Part shown: positions 1 through 12,276 of the stretch, in pieces
Layout of the letters: each line of letters opens with the position of its first letter
Position numbering within the stretch: the stretch's first letter is position 1
From: Alternaria dauci
Lineage: Eukaryota > Ascomycota > Dothideomycetes > Pleosporales > Pleosporaceae
Direction: 5' to 3'
DNA length: 64,000 nt
Assembly: GCF_042100115.1 (NCBI RefSeq)
Contig: NC_091272.1
Location: forward strand, 4,340,001 to 4,404,000
Notes under the pieces: model-generated
What the model was told of the DNA's origin: nothing
Databases searched by the model: none
What the model saw: only the letters and a program-made list of their open reading frames with translations
Program-made: the position numbers and the translations under genes

Positions 1-190
1 TTCGCGTCGCAACACAAGTTGGGGAACCTGCCTTGGAATGCGTGAACTTCGAATTACCCGCGTCCATTCTATAACGCATAGCTGTACCGCTAATACAAAT
101 CGACAGAACTCTTCCTATAATATTTTGATCAGTCTTGCATATTCGGGCAATAGAGTAAACAGAAAACTTATTTTGAATTGGAAAGGAACC

Positions 191-1727
191 TTACTCGCTC
201 ATAATAAGCCAGCCACCTCCACCCACGAACACGGCAAATACTAATATAGTAAGAATTGCGGCACCTGCCCTGTCGCCCGTCGTGAGAGCGTCATGTTCAA
301 TCCGCACATTTCCTCCGTCGCTACCCGCAGTAGGATCGTTCTCACTGATTCCACCCGTGTCCAGTCCCACAGGCCCAGAGACTTGATCAACAAGTAAGTT
401 CTGCATAACTTCCAATGCAGACATCTGCTCTCCAACGCCTACTTCTCCATCGTTCACACCGCCTTGCCACCACCGGAGGCCGCATCCACCTTTTCCGGGA
501 CCGCATTGTTTGGCGGCGGCTACAGCGGAGGTACGGAGTTTCGGCATGATTGAGTCGCGGGTCCAGGGTGCGGTCAGCATCGTGTAGCCCATCCAACGGC
601 TGAGGTAGGCCTTGAAGGAACGTTGGTCGTGATCACATAGTCCGTTGCGTTCGCACGCCATTTCAATCATGACGTCTGGGGCACCTTCGGCGTTGAAGAA
701 GACGCCTGTTCCATTGATGATGCCACCTAGGCGCTCTCGCCACCTGCCTGCTGCTTCCTATTCCGCGTTAGATATGCATGTTTGCTTCGAGATGTCAAGT
801 GAGGCTTACAGTATCACCATTCGTTTCTGACATGTTCCATAGCGCCGCGACACCAGACATATGGATTCCAGCGTTGTAGGTCCACTGGATGTGGTTCTTT
901 TCTGTGCAGTTCTGCCTCTCGCTGGTTCCATCTGTAGCAAGGAAATGTTAGATCAGTATATGCATCGCCTGAGGCTTTTGGGCGGGCGCTCTTACCGAAA
1001 AAGTGGTAATCTGGGCTGATGAGTCCAACAGTGTATTCCCAGTCCCATGCTCGCTCCGCCCACTCAACATATGTGGTGTTGCCAGTGTATCTTGCTAGCC
1101 TCGCTGCAATGTTGAAAAAGGCTCCGTTTGAAATTGTGTTTTTGTAGTCGAATCCATTGTTGAATCGGAAAATTTGCCAGTTGAGTCCACCACCGCATGT
1201 CTGGGTGTTCCAACGCGGTACCTGCGTGTTGAATACTGCAATGGCAAGTGACAACCACGACATCTCTCCCTCGACGTCTGGAAGCTTAGTCTCCGCTGCG
1301 GCCATGGCAGTCATGCCCCAGAAAGCTTGATCGTCATTCCCCAGTGTGCTGGTTTGGTTGTCCGGCATGAAGGCCTTGGGGTTTCCAATCTGATGCACCA
1401 TGGCCTGCCGTGTAATAGCATTATATGTGTCGTCGCCGGTGTAGTACCAGTAGTCGATGAAGGAATTAAACATGGCTCCGCATAGCCACCAGTAGTAGGG
1501 ATCTGGCAAGTTTCCGGGTACATCGCCTGGCCGGTCACCAGTGTACCATTCTCTTAGGCCCGCTGCTACAACTTTGGTAGCTTCCCGAATAGAGGCTGGC
1601 TACGTTAGTCAAGCTCGAAAACAGTCGCAGTGTGCCCACCTGGATCGTCAACATTAATCTCCAGCGCGGATGTGGTAATAGGCGACAGCAGGCCAACCGC
1701 CGCGAAAACAAGGTTCGAAGGTCTCAT
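191..1727 (-). CDS. GH76 alpha-1,6-mannanase, Dfg5/Dcw1-like, membrane/GPI-type
   Basis: Family GH76 endo-alpha-1,6-mannanase/transglycosidase, which in fungi acts at the plasma membrane or wall on mannan or GPI-anchor glycans. Four exons on the minus strand: 1727-1640, 1595-996, 931-810, 757-191, giving 458 aa, a normal length for the family. Visible: a signal peptide (residues 1-22) running into a VDDP segment, YYWW and DYWYYTGD motifs, and the paired catalytic aspartates in NDDQAFWG near residues 117-118. The C-terminal RSFKAYLSRWM segment is typical, and a hydrophobic tail (AILTILVFAVFVGGGGW) ends the protein. Every splice junction restores a conserved GH76 block, for example QNCTEKNHIQWTYNAG after intron 2. 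The reaction is family knowledge; the role in wall protein attachment is inferred from Dfg5/Dcw1. Confidence 0.93.
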
Positions 1728-3037
1728 TGCGGAATCTCCGGGATATCAATAGAAAGCAAGGTGTTCAGAGCTCGGCATGCGTATGCAAACGAGGGTGCCT
1801 GAGGCACTACACAGCGAACGACGTAGTGGGGCCTGAGGTTGGTAGGTTGGTGGTGAAGGAGAGTGAGAGGTCCAGGAGAGCGACACTCTGGGGCTGCGAA
1901 TGGTGATGTTATGAAACCCCTTCCGCCAGCCAAGTAACGGCGCTGAGCCGCCGCAGTAGCTGGGCAACAGTGCAGTGCTTGGAAGTCATCCTTGCGCGCC
2001 GGTACGAGGCTAGGGTTGGATCGTTAAAATGACTGCGAAACTCAGACAGGCTTGGCGATCTATTCGGGCCCTGGATACCATCTCCTATCATAATTGCGCG
2101 CGGTTTCCGTTTGACCTGGTACAAAAGGGGTGGTGTGCGTAATGCAAGCTGCCAAGTTTGAAGATGACATTGGCGTTGCTTGGAATTGTCTTGGGCGCCG
2201 AGGAGCTTAGGCGCCTCACAACACGCCGACACGTCGTTCCGCCACGTCCGGGCGACTGTACTGCGATCAAGGAAATTGCATCTGTTCCTACATCGTGGAT
2301 GATGCGGGGAAGATCAAATGCGCTTCGCTACGCGTCATTGGGGTCGCGCGGGCCGGATGATCGGGTGCGAGGCGTGCTGGGGTCGTGGTGCAGCCGGGTA
2401 TCCGAGACAGTCGCGCCAGCAGACAAGATGAGCAATGATTCTTTGGTATGCACCAAGTTTGCGACGTTAGCAATTGATGGTCAGAGCAAAGCACGTGCAC
2501 GGTCTAGAGTGCCCGCCTGCACAAGTGGCATTGCGAGTGCGGGGGAGCGTCCCTGGGATTGTCAAATCTCCTATCATCTCACACATGCTTTGGGGAGTGG
2601 GCACGTTGGTGTTTCGCAACCCTATTACTTTTCCTGCGTCCCCCAACCCTAATCAAGGTGCGTACCTGTGTGTACGGACTAACAAATTATCGCCAGCAAA
2701 TCCCAAAAATAGCCAAAACCAACCACGCAGACCGACACTTTGCTATTCTGTGCGCAACAACCACCAGGTGTAATAGAACCGTCACTGGAAACACCATATT
2801 ACATTTTGCCGTGTGCGTCGCTGTTTCGATCACACCATCTTGAAGGGAAAAAAAGCCGGAGTACAACCAGAAATACATAAACGAAACTGAGGTATCGAGA
2901 CTAGAAGGATGATCAGGTACCTATGATAGTGAATAGCGCGCCCGCCTTCCAACCCTGCTGTGTTCGATCGATACAAGAGAGCAGGCAAGTCTTCGGAAAT
3001 CCACCAAGTACCTCGCCCCTTAACACGTCACCAGCCT
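1728..3037. other. Intergenic region, no supported gene
   Basis: Only overlapping short frames are present. The longest, about 164 codons on the plus strand from 2158, begins with a hydrophobic stretch but continues as Arg-rich, domain-free sequence, as expected for a GC-rich non-coding frame. The segment would hold the GH76 promoter and the 3' flank of the 647-aa gene. Confidence 0.6.
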
Positions 3038-5170
3038 TCAAGTGCTTGCGTCGGCCTTCATCTGCTCGACCAACCAACTCCTGAAAGCTTTCGCCTTGCT
3101 ACCTGTTCCTATGCCCGCCGTCATATCCATATGGCTAGCAATCGAGAAGGCTTCAACGACACGTATAGCTGTTGCCTGCTCAGCTTCGTCGAAAAGTATC
3201 AAGTCCAGAAGTTGCCTCAGGGTGATGGAACCCAGCTTAACTCGCAACTGTACGACATAATCGACGCTAGTAACGTCCATGACAGTCAGCGGTGTTCGTG
3301 CAATAAGGTCCCATCCATTGTTTCTAGTAGAGCTCTGTCGAGCGTAAAGCTGCTCAGCTGAAGCTAGCTGTACAAATGCTCGAGAGACGGCGTTTCTAGT
3401 AGTGGTGTGCGTTGTTGAGATTTCCAGGACTTCTAAGAAGTCCTCTAACGAGCCAGTCCCTATAAAGGTATGTCGATACTCGTACTCCAGATCCCGTTCT
3501 TCTGCGTGCCATATGTCCAATCCCGTAGCAGAGTGGGCGAGCTCAGCGCCAGCCAACGGTTGGGTCCAATCCTCGGTATTAGGCTGTTGAGATTGCTGAA
3601 ATCCGCTGTGCTGATCCACATGCGAGTTGACTGGGAGATTCAGAGAAATTCTATGGCGGTGTCTGCCTCGGTGAACATTGGCCGTAGGCTCCTTAGAGGA
3701 ATTTTCCCTGAACAGATGCAGGCCGTCGTTCGTTTTTGCTCTCGATTGTACGGAAGCTGAGGGTGCTTGGACAACGTCAGGGACTGAATTGGACGAGACG
3801 TACCGACGGTGTCGGATATATTTTTTCGCTACTGGAGTCTAAATAGTGATGTACAGAATCAGTGTTTGTCTCTTATGCTGTTCGTACAGGCAGACTTACA
3901 GTCGGTTCGTACTCTTTGACTGGTCTGGCACGCTCGGCTGGCATTTCCATCCTTAGAATGCCGTCATGATCTGTGTTTTGCCGAACGTCTTCACCGCAGC
4001 CTGATGGGCTGACTGAGCATAGTGGCCCGTCTTCAACAAGGGTCGTATCCGAGGTTGGCGATGCTGTCTCACTCGATACTTTGGGACGCGGTGGCGGAAC
4101 ACTAGTTGTGGATGTATGGTTATCTTCAGAGGAAGGGAAGCGGAAAGCCGTCGGAACCGGGTATTTTTGGTTGGCCATATCTTGCGACGCTTGTGTTACA
4201 GTCTTGCGCTCATCCAGAATTTGTTCTTTAGGATATGTTCCTTGGCCATCTGACTCCGCAACTGTGGGCGCGGTCGGAGCGCTTCTATCCGCCTTGAGCT
4301 GTAAAGCCACCAGAACAGCGCTGCCAGTACGTTTGCGCTTCGTGGTTGACGCCCGAACGCTGAACTTGCGTGGATACACTGCCGTGGTTATATATTAGTT
4401 TCCGATCCAAGATATTTCTCAATTCCGTACGCGACTTTGACCTACTTGTTGCTGCACTGGTCCTGTCCAAAGTGACCATACTCATCCCATTCGTCTCTGT
4501 GCAACGGTCTTCTCTCATGGTTGATGCAGTGAGCGGCCGTGAAGTCACCATCAAGTTCTGCTCCGTTCGTGGTTCGTCATACGGCACGCCCTCAAATGTG
4601 ACAGTCAAAAGCTTGACGTGGTGCTCGGGGTGCCCGCGGTTAGTCGCATCATAGTAAGGCTGTTTCCTTCGGCGCAAGCACTCGTTTGCAATCGCGCAGC
4701 GAGCGACAGTCGATAGGTTCATAGCAGCTATGAGCCTGGATGGTGTTCGGACGCTTATGACGACTGCGCGCAGATGGCCGTCGGGCGGTTTTTGTGGCGG
4801 AATGAAGAGCACACGTATCGAGAACACATGGCAACAGACAAGTGAATGATCCACTCTCACCGACTGGAGTGACTTCAGACGATCGAAAGGAGATAAGACG
4901 ATGCGAAGCGCGTAGTGCAGCCAGACAATACGCACCATCGCCTTGTCAGTGAGCGCATTCCTGGGAAGGAACCACGGTTAGTTTCTTACTAGATGTCAGA
5001 CAAATGGTCCACTGTACACACCTCGATTTCGCAAGCAAAAACAATACCGGTTTATCAAGAGAGCTGAGTGGTGTAAGTTGGGACAGCGCCAAGTCGAATA
5101 TCATTGTGACATATTGTGGCCCGACTATGTGGCGACTAACGGATCCAGAAGGAGCAATACAAGGCAACAT
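3038..5170 (-). CDS. Conserved-looking hypothetical protein, 647 aa
   Basis: I do not recognise this protein. Four exons splice cleanly: 5170-5022, 4960-4446, 4378-3900, 3838-3038. Introns have GTGTGT/GTAGGT/GTAAGT donors, branch-like CTAAC/CTAAT motifs (introns 1 and 2) and CAG/TAG acceptors. The N-terminal third (about residues 20-150) looks folded, with alternating hydrophobic helices (IFDLALSQLTPLSSLDKP, MVRIVWLHYALRIVL) and then strands (HLRAVVISVRTPSRLI, KLLTVTFEGVPYDEP). The middle is basic and disordered, with a possible nuclear signal TTKRKRTG. The C-terminal about 120 residues are again helical (LRQLLDLILFDEAEQA). The start is uncertain: the first ATG is at 5170, and an internal Met (MIFDLALSQ) lies 22 codons later. 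It lies 101 bp downstream of the ZNF511-like gene on the same strand. Confidence 0.7.
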
Positions 5171-5271
5171 AGCTCAACGAGATTCCCGACAGAGATGAGT
5201 ATCATGAGAGTGCAAGAGCAGAGACATTGGTGGTTGTCTAACTCGGTTTCTTCGTTTAGGGACTCGGCAAC

Positions 5272-6245
5272 TCAGGCGCCTCCTCCCCTGCCCCTTCCAC
5301 GCGCCACCCGGACACTGTGAGGGATGAATTTGAGTGAAGACATGCTGGAAGTTAGACTGTCCATGGGGTCGGCTGACTGAACAGCGGTAGCCGGCTTCGT
5401 GGTAGTAGCGACTTTCGCTGCCTCTTCACGTCCGAGCCCGCGACCGCCAAATCCTCCACGCCCATGGAGCTTGGTAGGATAACGACGAGCATCTCCTTCG
5501 TCGTGATCCGTCTCCATACTATCACCTACTGTGCTTGCATTCGACTCACCTCTCCGTCGTCCGGTAGCGTTGCTCGCTGAACTCATGGTAGAGCTCCTGC
5601 GTCGATGAGAGGGTATCAACATGCTACTTCTGCGGTCTATGCCATCCTTTACAACAATAAAGTCGAACTCGCGGGGGAATTGGTGTTTGTCTATGCAGTG
5701 CAGGCGGCGCTTTTGTGGCGTGCTGCACATGCGATCGCACTCGGGTAGAAGACAGGCGTACTGTAAGCTGTTAGCTGCGATATTCAAGCGACGGCGCTCT
5801 GACCCCGCATACCTCATCGATCTCGCTTCAACAGACGGATGAACGTGTCAAGAGGAAGGTGCCTCTCCATAAGGGGAAGGAGCAAACACGTGACATACTA
5901 GGGGCGGAAATGACCTACCGTCTTCTCTCCTTGATCCCGCTTGGCAGCATTGATGGGATCGTGATACTCTGCAATGTGCAGATGGAGATAATGCTGGTCT
6001 GGAAAGTTCTTGTGGCATTCGCTGCATCGATTCATGTGAACCTTCTGATAGTGCACATCATGATCTTCGATAGAAGCGAAGGCCAGCGGCTCGTGTGGAG
6101 GCAGTGAGCACTTCATGATGGTTGGTTCGTCAGAGACGGCAGATTCGGTATCTAAGTGGACAATCTTGATGTCGACAGACGTCTCACGCGAGTAGGGTGT
6201 GCTGTCTGATGACGAGGAATCGCGGTGTGAGCGCTTGATCCCCAT
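5272..6245 (-). CDS. C2H2 zinc-finger protein, ZNF511-like
   Basis: Two exons, 6245-5919 and 5760-5272, with a 158-nt intron, give 271 aa. The arrangement matches the ZNF511 family. A finger-like CSLPPHEPLAF...HDVHYQKVH segment precedes RCSECHKNFPDQHYLHLHIAEYH. After the splice comes YACLLPECDRMCSTPQKRRLH and then a YPxDF-like FPREFDFIV stretch. The splice joins EKT to YACLL, completing the third finger. The C-terminal half is Ser-rich and ends in an RG-rich tail (RVARGRGRGGG), suggesting RNA or nucleic-acid contact. I chose the ATG at 6245 (MGIKRSHRD) because the upstream in-frame sequence looks like leader. Divergent from the EST1/SMG7 gene. Molecular role unknown. Confidence 0.82.
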
Positions 6246-6714
6246 TGTATGTTGATTGGGATTGATTACGAGTGTGAAAAGGCGTAGATGAGAGGGGCAG
6301 TACCTTTTACCGACAAGAGTGTTGTCTCGCAGGGGCTGTTTCACTTTGACGTTGGCTGTGCGGCGGAAGGGAGGGGAGGTGGGAACTTGGTAGAGAGATG
6401 TGTTGGAGCCGTGGTACCTTAGCTCCGAGACTGCTGCCCGCTAGTTCGCGACTCATCCATCGACCAACCTTACTTTCTCTCACCTCACACGACGGCCATC
6501 GCCTCCTACTCTAACGCCATACATCTGCGTCTTGGGCGCTGTTTGCCTCCGAGACCCTTCCGATCGCTGATTGTCCTACACGCAGGGCATACAACTTCAC
6601 CATAAATGGAGCACGCCAGCCACAACGTCCGCCGCCTGCTCCGTGCCTTCGTCTGACCTGCCCGCCGGCCGTGGGGTCACATAGGAACGTCGCCGGCTCC
6701 TGCACACAGAAGGC
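6246..6714. promoter_or_regulatory. Divergent promoter between ZNF511-like and EST1/SMG7-like genes
   Basis: 469 bp separate two start codons on opposite strands. The region has pyrimidine-rich tracts around 6445-6500 (towards the plus-strand gene) and 6340-6400 (read on the minus strand), common in fungal core promoters. No TATA box is evident. No coding frame in it is convincing. Confidence 0.5.
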
Positions 6715-9475
6715 ATGGCCACGAACACTGAACAACTCGACAGGTGTGTCATAGCGCCATCACGACCCATGCCCGTCGGGTGCTAACATTGTGTAGGCGG
6801 GCGAAGGCGATTGAGAGGGAGCTTTATAAGCGCGCTGATGGCGGCTCTTCGTGCGCCGAGTTAGCTGCGGTGCTGCAAGAGTAGGGCAATGCTGCCACTT
6901 CCAGCAGGCGACGACTAACGCTCAACAGGTACCGCGCCGCCTGCGAAGCCCTCATCTTCTCCAACTTCGAGTACGCATCCGCCCGCGAACTCCAGACGAC
7001 GCTGTGGAATGCGCATCTGAAGGTCAACACCAAATTCAGGCAAGAACACAAACTCGTGCGTTGTCGAGACAAGGAGGGCAAGGGACAACGCTAACATCCG
7101 GGCAGCTCAAGCGCTCCAAGGACCATGTCGTCGAGATCCGAAAGTTCCAGAAGACATATCTCCAGTTCATCAAAGCCAGCCAGCGCTTCTACCGCCAGTA
7201 CATACTGAACCTCGACACCCAATTCGACGGCATTCCAGAACTGCGCAAAATCGCCCAGAAATGGAAGGATGACAGTAAGCACGTTCGGCTCGCTCCACGC
7301 GATACCACTGACAGTAGAGCAGCCTCCAAGTCATCGCCGCGCCAGCGCATCCCCGCCAAACTCAAGACGCCGGTCCTCGTCTCTTGCCACCAGACGCTCA
7401 TCCAACTCGGCGATCTTTCCCGCTACCGCGAAACCGAACTCGTCGAGAAGAACAAGGAGCGAAACTGGGGCCCGGCCAAAGGTTACTACGACCTCGCCGC
7501 AGAGATATATCCCGATTCTGGGCATGCGCCAAACCAGCTTGCAGTAATCGCGCGCGAAGACGGCGACCACTTCCGCTGCGTATATCACCTCTACCGCTCG
7601 CTAGCAAGCAAAGAACCGTACCCTTCGGCCAAGGCAAATCTGGCAACCGAGTTCAAGCGCGTCATTACTGCGTGGGATAACGGGCAGCTCATCAACAATC
7701 ACAAATCAGCCGACGGTAATACCGGTCGGGCTCTGATTGCTTGGTTCATTAGACTGCATAGCAAGCTCTACAAGGGCGAGGAGTTCGCTGCTCACGATGA
7801 GCTAGAGGGCGAAGTGCTCAGCCACTTGGCTATCGAGCTTAAAGAGCGCCCATTGGACTCCATCTTGACCAAGATCATCCTCATCAATATGTCCGCCGAA
7901 TACTTCGCGACGGTGCAGTTGCAGAGTATGTTCCTCAATCTCCACAAACTGACTATGCTGACTCCCGCAGGCGAGAACCCACCTCCGAACATCATGCGCA
8001 CATATTTCTATTACCTTCGTCTGAATGTCAAGACGTTCTTTATCCTTCTACAGGTTCTACAGCCCGAGCTGGATCGCCTGTCCGAAGGTAACGACGTGAA
8101 GCACCAGAACGGCGATCGCCCCGCCCACTTGTCCGACAAGATCACAGCTGTAGCACGCCGCATCCTCCCAGGTCTTCGTTTGTACAGCACCTGGTTCACG
8201 CGCTACTGGAAGGTCCTCAACGCCAACATCGCTGATACCTTGAATACGGTAGACGTCCAGGAGCTCTGGAAAGCCTATGCTGCGACGCTGTCGCTCTTGG
8301 CCTCGAGCTTCCCTGTTGACCAGCTCCCGCAAGAAAACTACATGCTGGAGGAAGACACGGATACGATCGGCTTCGAGCCGCTGATTCACCCAGACGCTGT
8401 GAAGCTCTGGTATGACGGAGATGTCATGAAGCAGAAATGGACCGAGTTGGAGCGCAACCACCCGAATGTCGAGATGCTTATGCGGGTTAAGGATCTGCTC
8501 ATCGACGGTTTGCTCCTCACGCAGATTGATGACGCCCCTCTGGACTTGGACCTGGCAGGCTCACGATTTATCTACCGAGAAGAGGGTTTACCATCGGAAC
8601 TTTTGGCGAGTCCCACGAACCGAGCTGATGGATCTCCTGTTCTGGCAGTCCAGGCAACCGATCTGCCTCTATTTGAGCACACGCATGCGCACATTCCAGA
8701 TGACCAGAAGTCACACTCCGTTGCGGCAGCTTCGGAATCTGCATCCACTACGCTTGCTAAGGACAATGCGATGCGCAACATGGTGGACGATCTAGTTGGT
8801 GACGAGACCGGACTGGACCCTTTAGTTGAAGAAGACGAAAATATTCCGCCTACACCACCGGAGCAGACATTCGACGATACAGCCGTTGTCAACGACAACA
8901 CATTCGTGCCCGCGGCATTGTCGATCAACGACTTGGTCAACTCGGTTAGAAACTACAAGCCCCTGTCCCCCGCTCCCATGCCTACGATGCTCTCCACGCC
9001 TATGGGAAGATCCGGTTCTACCTCTTCTATTCGCCAGCCACCGAACTTGCCCTCTGTGCCTGATGGTCAGTGGAACTCGAATTCTATCTGGAATCGTGCG
9101 CCTGGTCCAGCATCCCCTTCCATGTTGAACGCCAACGGCCTCGGTAATGACCTCCGACGATCTCCCATGAATGGTACGAAACCCAGGATGTCTGGCCATG
9201 TGCGAGGCGACTCGGCAAACTCGCTTTTGAGCGTCGAGACTGGTACTCCCATTGCGACTCGAGCTCCCAGTGGTATTGGTAGTGGTGCTGCTTGGGGAAC
9301 TCATGTCAGCAGCCCCTCCACCTGGGGATCGGCATATGGCAGCGACTTGAACAACCCCCACCAATACGCCTTTGCAAATAGTGCAAGCATGGCGAGTCCG
9401 CTCCTGTTCAGCTCGTACCGTGATGGTGCTGAGAGCTCTTGGGGGCGCACCCCTCCCAACGGCCAAGGCGGTTGA
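6715..9475 (+). CDS. EST1/SMG7 (EBS1)-family protein
   Basis: Member of the EST1/SMG5-7 family: tetratricopeptide-like proteins with a 14-3-3-like fold that act in nonsense-mediated decay (SMG7, yeast Ebs1) or telomerase recruitment (Est1). Six exons: 6715-6743, 6797-6880, 6929-7055, 7106-7274, 7323-7925, 7971-9475, total 838 aa. The N-terminal EST1 region includes YRAACEALIFSNFEYASAR and FYRQYILNLD. The central EST1 nucleic-acid-binding domain has RNWGPAKGYYDLAAEIYP, GHAPNQLAVIA and YHLYRSLASKEPYPSAK, which is highly diagnostic. From about residue 560 the protein is Ser/Pro-rich and disordered. No PIN domain follows, so SMG7/EBS1 fits better than SMG6. Introns 4 (48 nt) and 5 (45 nt) are stop-free and frame-preserving. 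Confidence 0.92.
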
Positions 9476-10345
9476 TCTGACCCCAACGCAGCCGTAGCAG
9501 GCTGCTTAATGCTGTCTTCTCATCAGTCGTTATTGTCATCAGACATGCCGCTCGCCAGAATACCGTTCTGGGTACTGCAAGACTGTCATGCCGAGCTGAG
9601 GAGCTCGTTGGAGGGCTTTCAAGAATGCTTTCTGGCTGAATGAGCGCACGTACTGTCCCGAATGCTGGATGTGTACTCCTATAATGCTTTCGCTTGCAAG
9701 TCACAGGTCGTTCTTGACGTCCGTCGAAGATCGAGGGGAAGTTACTTAGATGGGGAATTTTCTGCTTCACAGACTGGAATTATTGCAATATCTCTTGGGG
9801 TTTTCCTGGTTGCGCGCTCGCCAGGCTATTGTTGGGCTTGGTGCATGGCTTGTCTTCCAAAACACCAAGGCTTTGGGTCGTTGGATGGAAGATGGGCTGA
9901 GTCTCAATGTTCTAACTCTAGCTTAGGGGGCTTCTTTTTTGCTTTATTATTATGACATGGAGTTATGCGAACATACCTGATTCTTGACATTCTTGTGCTG
10001 CTGTTCTCGACAGACTCTGGCTATGTTTCGAGTGAGGTGGTGGTGGTCTGACATGGCGTGAGCCTCATTCGAGAGCAAGGTCATGTCTAACATATACGCA
10101 GCACTCAAACAGTCCCGCCTTCTCATGCATCACGTATGTGAATCTCTAACATGTCGTCTTACCTCGCATGCTCGACACAATTCTGCACTCGGCTATACCT
10201 TCCTTGTTTGACTCGGCGCATGCCTGTCGGCGTAATTTCTAGCGCGAAGCTTGCTGCCCCTCGCTGTCCGAAACCCTGACCCACATTCTGCACTTTCTCT
10301 CCGTTACGACACCAACAGAGTCTCTCTTCACCCACTACAACCAAG
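9476..10345. other. Intergenic: SMG7-like 3' flank and adenosine kinase promoter
   Basis: No supported gene. The last 70 bp before the kinase ATG are pyrimidine-rich and end in a CACCCACTACAACCAAG leader, typical of highly expressed fungal genes. Confidence 0.55.
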
Positions 10346-11531
10346 ATGCCTGGAAACTACGAACTATTGTGCCTTGAGAACCCGCTTCTGGACATCCAGG
10401 GTGTTGGGTAAGTTCATTCTCCTTCTAGTCAGAGCCACAATGCTTCGCAACAAGTGCCGAGCAGCACAGTGAGCTTTGCTGACAGCTAGCAGTGACCAGG
10501 CTCTCCTCGACAAGTATGGCCTGAAGGCCAACGATGCCATCCTCGCCGACCCAGAGAAGCACATGGGCCTGTACGAGGACCTGCTCCAGAACTACAACGC
10601 TGTCCTCATTGCTGGTGGCGCGGCACAAAACACTGCCCGTGGTGCGGCTTACATACTCGAGCCCAACTCGGTCGTCTACATCGGATGCATTGGCAAGGAC
10701 AAGTACGGCGAGACTCTCGAGAAGATCTCTGCCGATGCTGGTGTCAAGACTGAGTACCTCTACGACGAGAAGACTCCCACTGGTCGCTGCGGTGTCGTCA
10801 TTACCGGCCACAACCGCTCCATGTGCACCGATCTCGCTGCTGCCAACAACTACAAGATCGAACATTTGAAGCAGGACCACATCTGGAAGCAAGTCGAAAA
10901 CGCAAAGGTTTTCTACGTCGGTGGCTTCCACTTGACCGTCTGCGTACCAGCCATCAAGGCACTGGCTGAGGAGGCTGCTGCCAAGGACAAGGTACGACGA
11001 GTTCGGATGAATTGAGGGAAGATCAATGTGCTGACTGAACTCTAGCAATTCATTCTCAACCTTTCCGCACCCTTCATCTCACAGTTTTTCAAGGACCCTC
11101 TTGACGAGGTCCTCCCATACGTCGACATTGTCATCGGCAACGAAACTGAAGCCGCCGCCTTCGCCGAGGCACATGGCTGGGAGACCAAGGACGTAAAGGA
11201 GATCGCCAAGAAGATTGCCAGCACACCCAAGCAGAACACCAAGCGACCCAGGACTGTTATCATCACCCAGGGCACTGACCCAACCGTTGCGGTCACCGCA
11301 AAGGAGGGTGGTGACGCCGATGTCAAGGAGGTCGCCGTACATGCCATCAAGGCAGACCAGATCAACGACACCAACGGTGCCGGTGACGCCTTCGCCGGAG
11401 GTTTCGTTGCTGGTATCGTTCAGGGCAAGCCGCTCGAGAAGGCCATCGACATGGGTCAATGGCTCGCCAAGCTTAGCATCCAGGAGCTCGGCCCTTCATA
11501 CCCGCAGCCCAAGCAAACTTACAGTAGCTAA
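10346..11531 (+). CDS. ADK: Adenosine kinase
   Basis: Adenosine kinase (PfkB/ribokinase superfamily), cytosolic, converts adenosine plus ATP to AMP plus ADP. It salvages adenosine and pulls the S-adenosylhomocysteine reaction of the methyl cycle forward. Three exons: 10346-10407, 10493-10991, 11046-11531, 348 aa, the usual length. The N-terminal ENPLLDIQG motif is followed by the nucleoside-binding GGAAQNTARGA loop, the GCIGKDKYG segment and YVGGFHLTV. The C-terminal PfkB signature DTNGAGDAFAGGFVAG carries the catalytic Asp. The first splice joins GVG to DQALLDKYGL, the second joins AAKDK to QFILNLSAPF, both conserved junctions. Confidence 0.97.
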
Positions 11532-12276
11532 GCGTCCTCACATCAAGTGAGCGCTGAAGCTCGTGTATTTCAACAATCTACGAGGGCATGCCTCCACGAG
11601 AAGGTTTGTGCTTACCATGCCTAGCAGCTGTCGTTGATGTGCTCAGCTAGGTATAGGTATCGTCGAGGCATCGCGGTGGTGTTTCTGGCGTAAAGACAAA
11701 AGAATGATCCGGCCTTTCAACAGCCGGAGATAGATACCCTCAGCTTTGATGCTGCTAAAATGAATGAACAAATTAACGAACAGGCCAACCAACGTGTTTA
11801 TACGATGATGTGATGCTTTTACAAGTGCTGGTCTACTCACCCCAAGCTTCTGAAGCTCTGATCGACTGGATTTGAACAGAATTATTTGCGTATTGGTAAG
11901 GCCTATACCAAAGCTCCTACCACTGACAGCTGGGCGGCAACGATTCAGCCTAGAGGTAATCGCATGGTTGCGTCAAGCAGAACTTACTCGTACCATCTCG
12001 AATGCTACTAGGCTCTCGATTCCATATACCTCGTCTCTAACCACTATCACTCGTGGATATCTAGCATCTGGCACAGCGACATATAGCAATATAACGTTGT
12101 GACAAACAAAACAGGACTTAACTAGGCCTCACTATCGTATTCGGATACCAGTATTCTGGAGTCAAAGACTTGCAATATAATTAAGAATGTTCATTATATG
12201 AGTATTACGTAAATCATCACTTCGTATGTTGTGCTAACCATCATCAACTACTCTCCATGCCATCAACATCAGCGAT
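11532..12276. other. Intergenic, AT-richer, convergent 3' ends
   Basis: Lies between the 3' ends of the adenosine kinase (plus) and the repeat protein (minus). The stretch 11860-12240 is AT-richer than its surroundings, with many TA steps, but I find no terminal repeats, transposase frame or tRNA. Confidence 0.5.

Noticed and set aside
2158..2652. 164-codon plus-strand frame with a hydrophobic start
   Set aside because: After the first 15 residues it is Arg-rich, without domain or splice support, in a GC-rich region with open frames on both strands.
11860..12240. AT-rich stretch considered as a RIP-mutated transposon relic
   Set aside because: Too short, with no repeats, terminal motifs or degenerate transposase frame visible.
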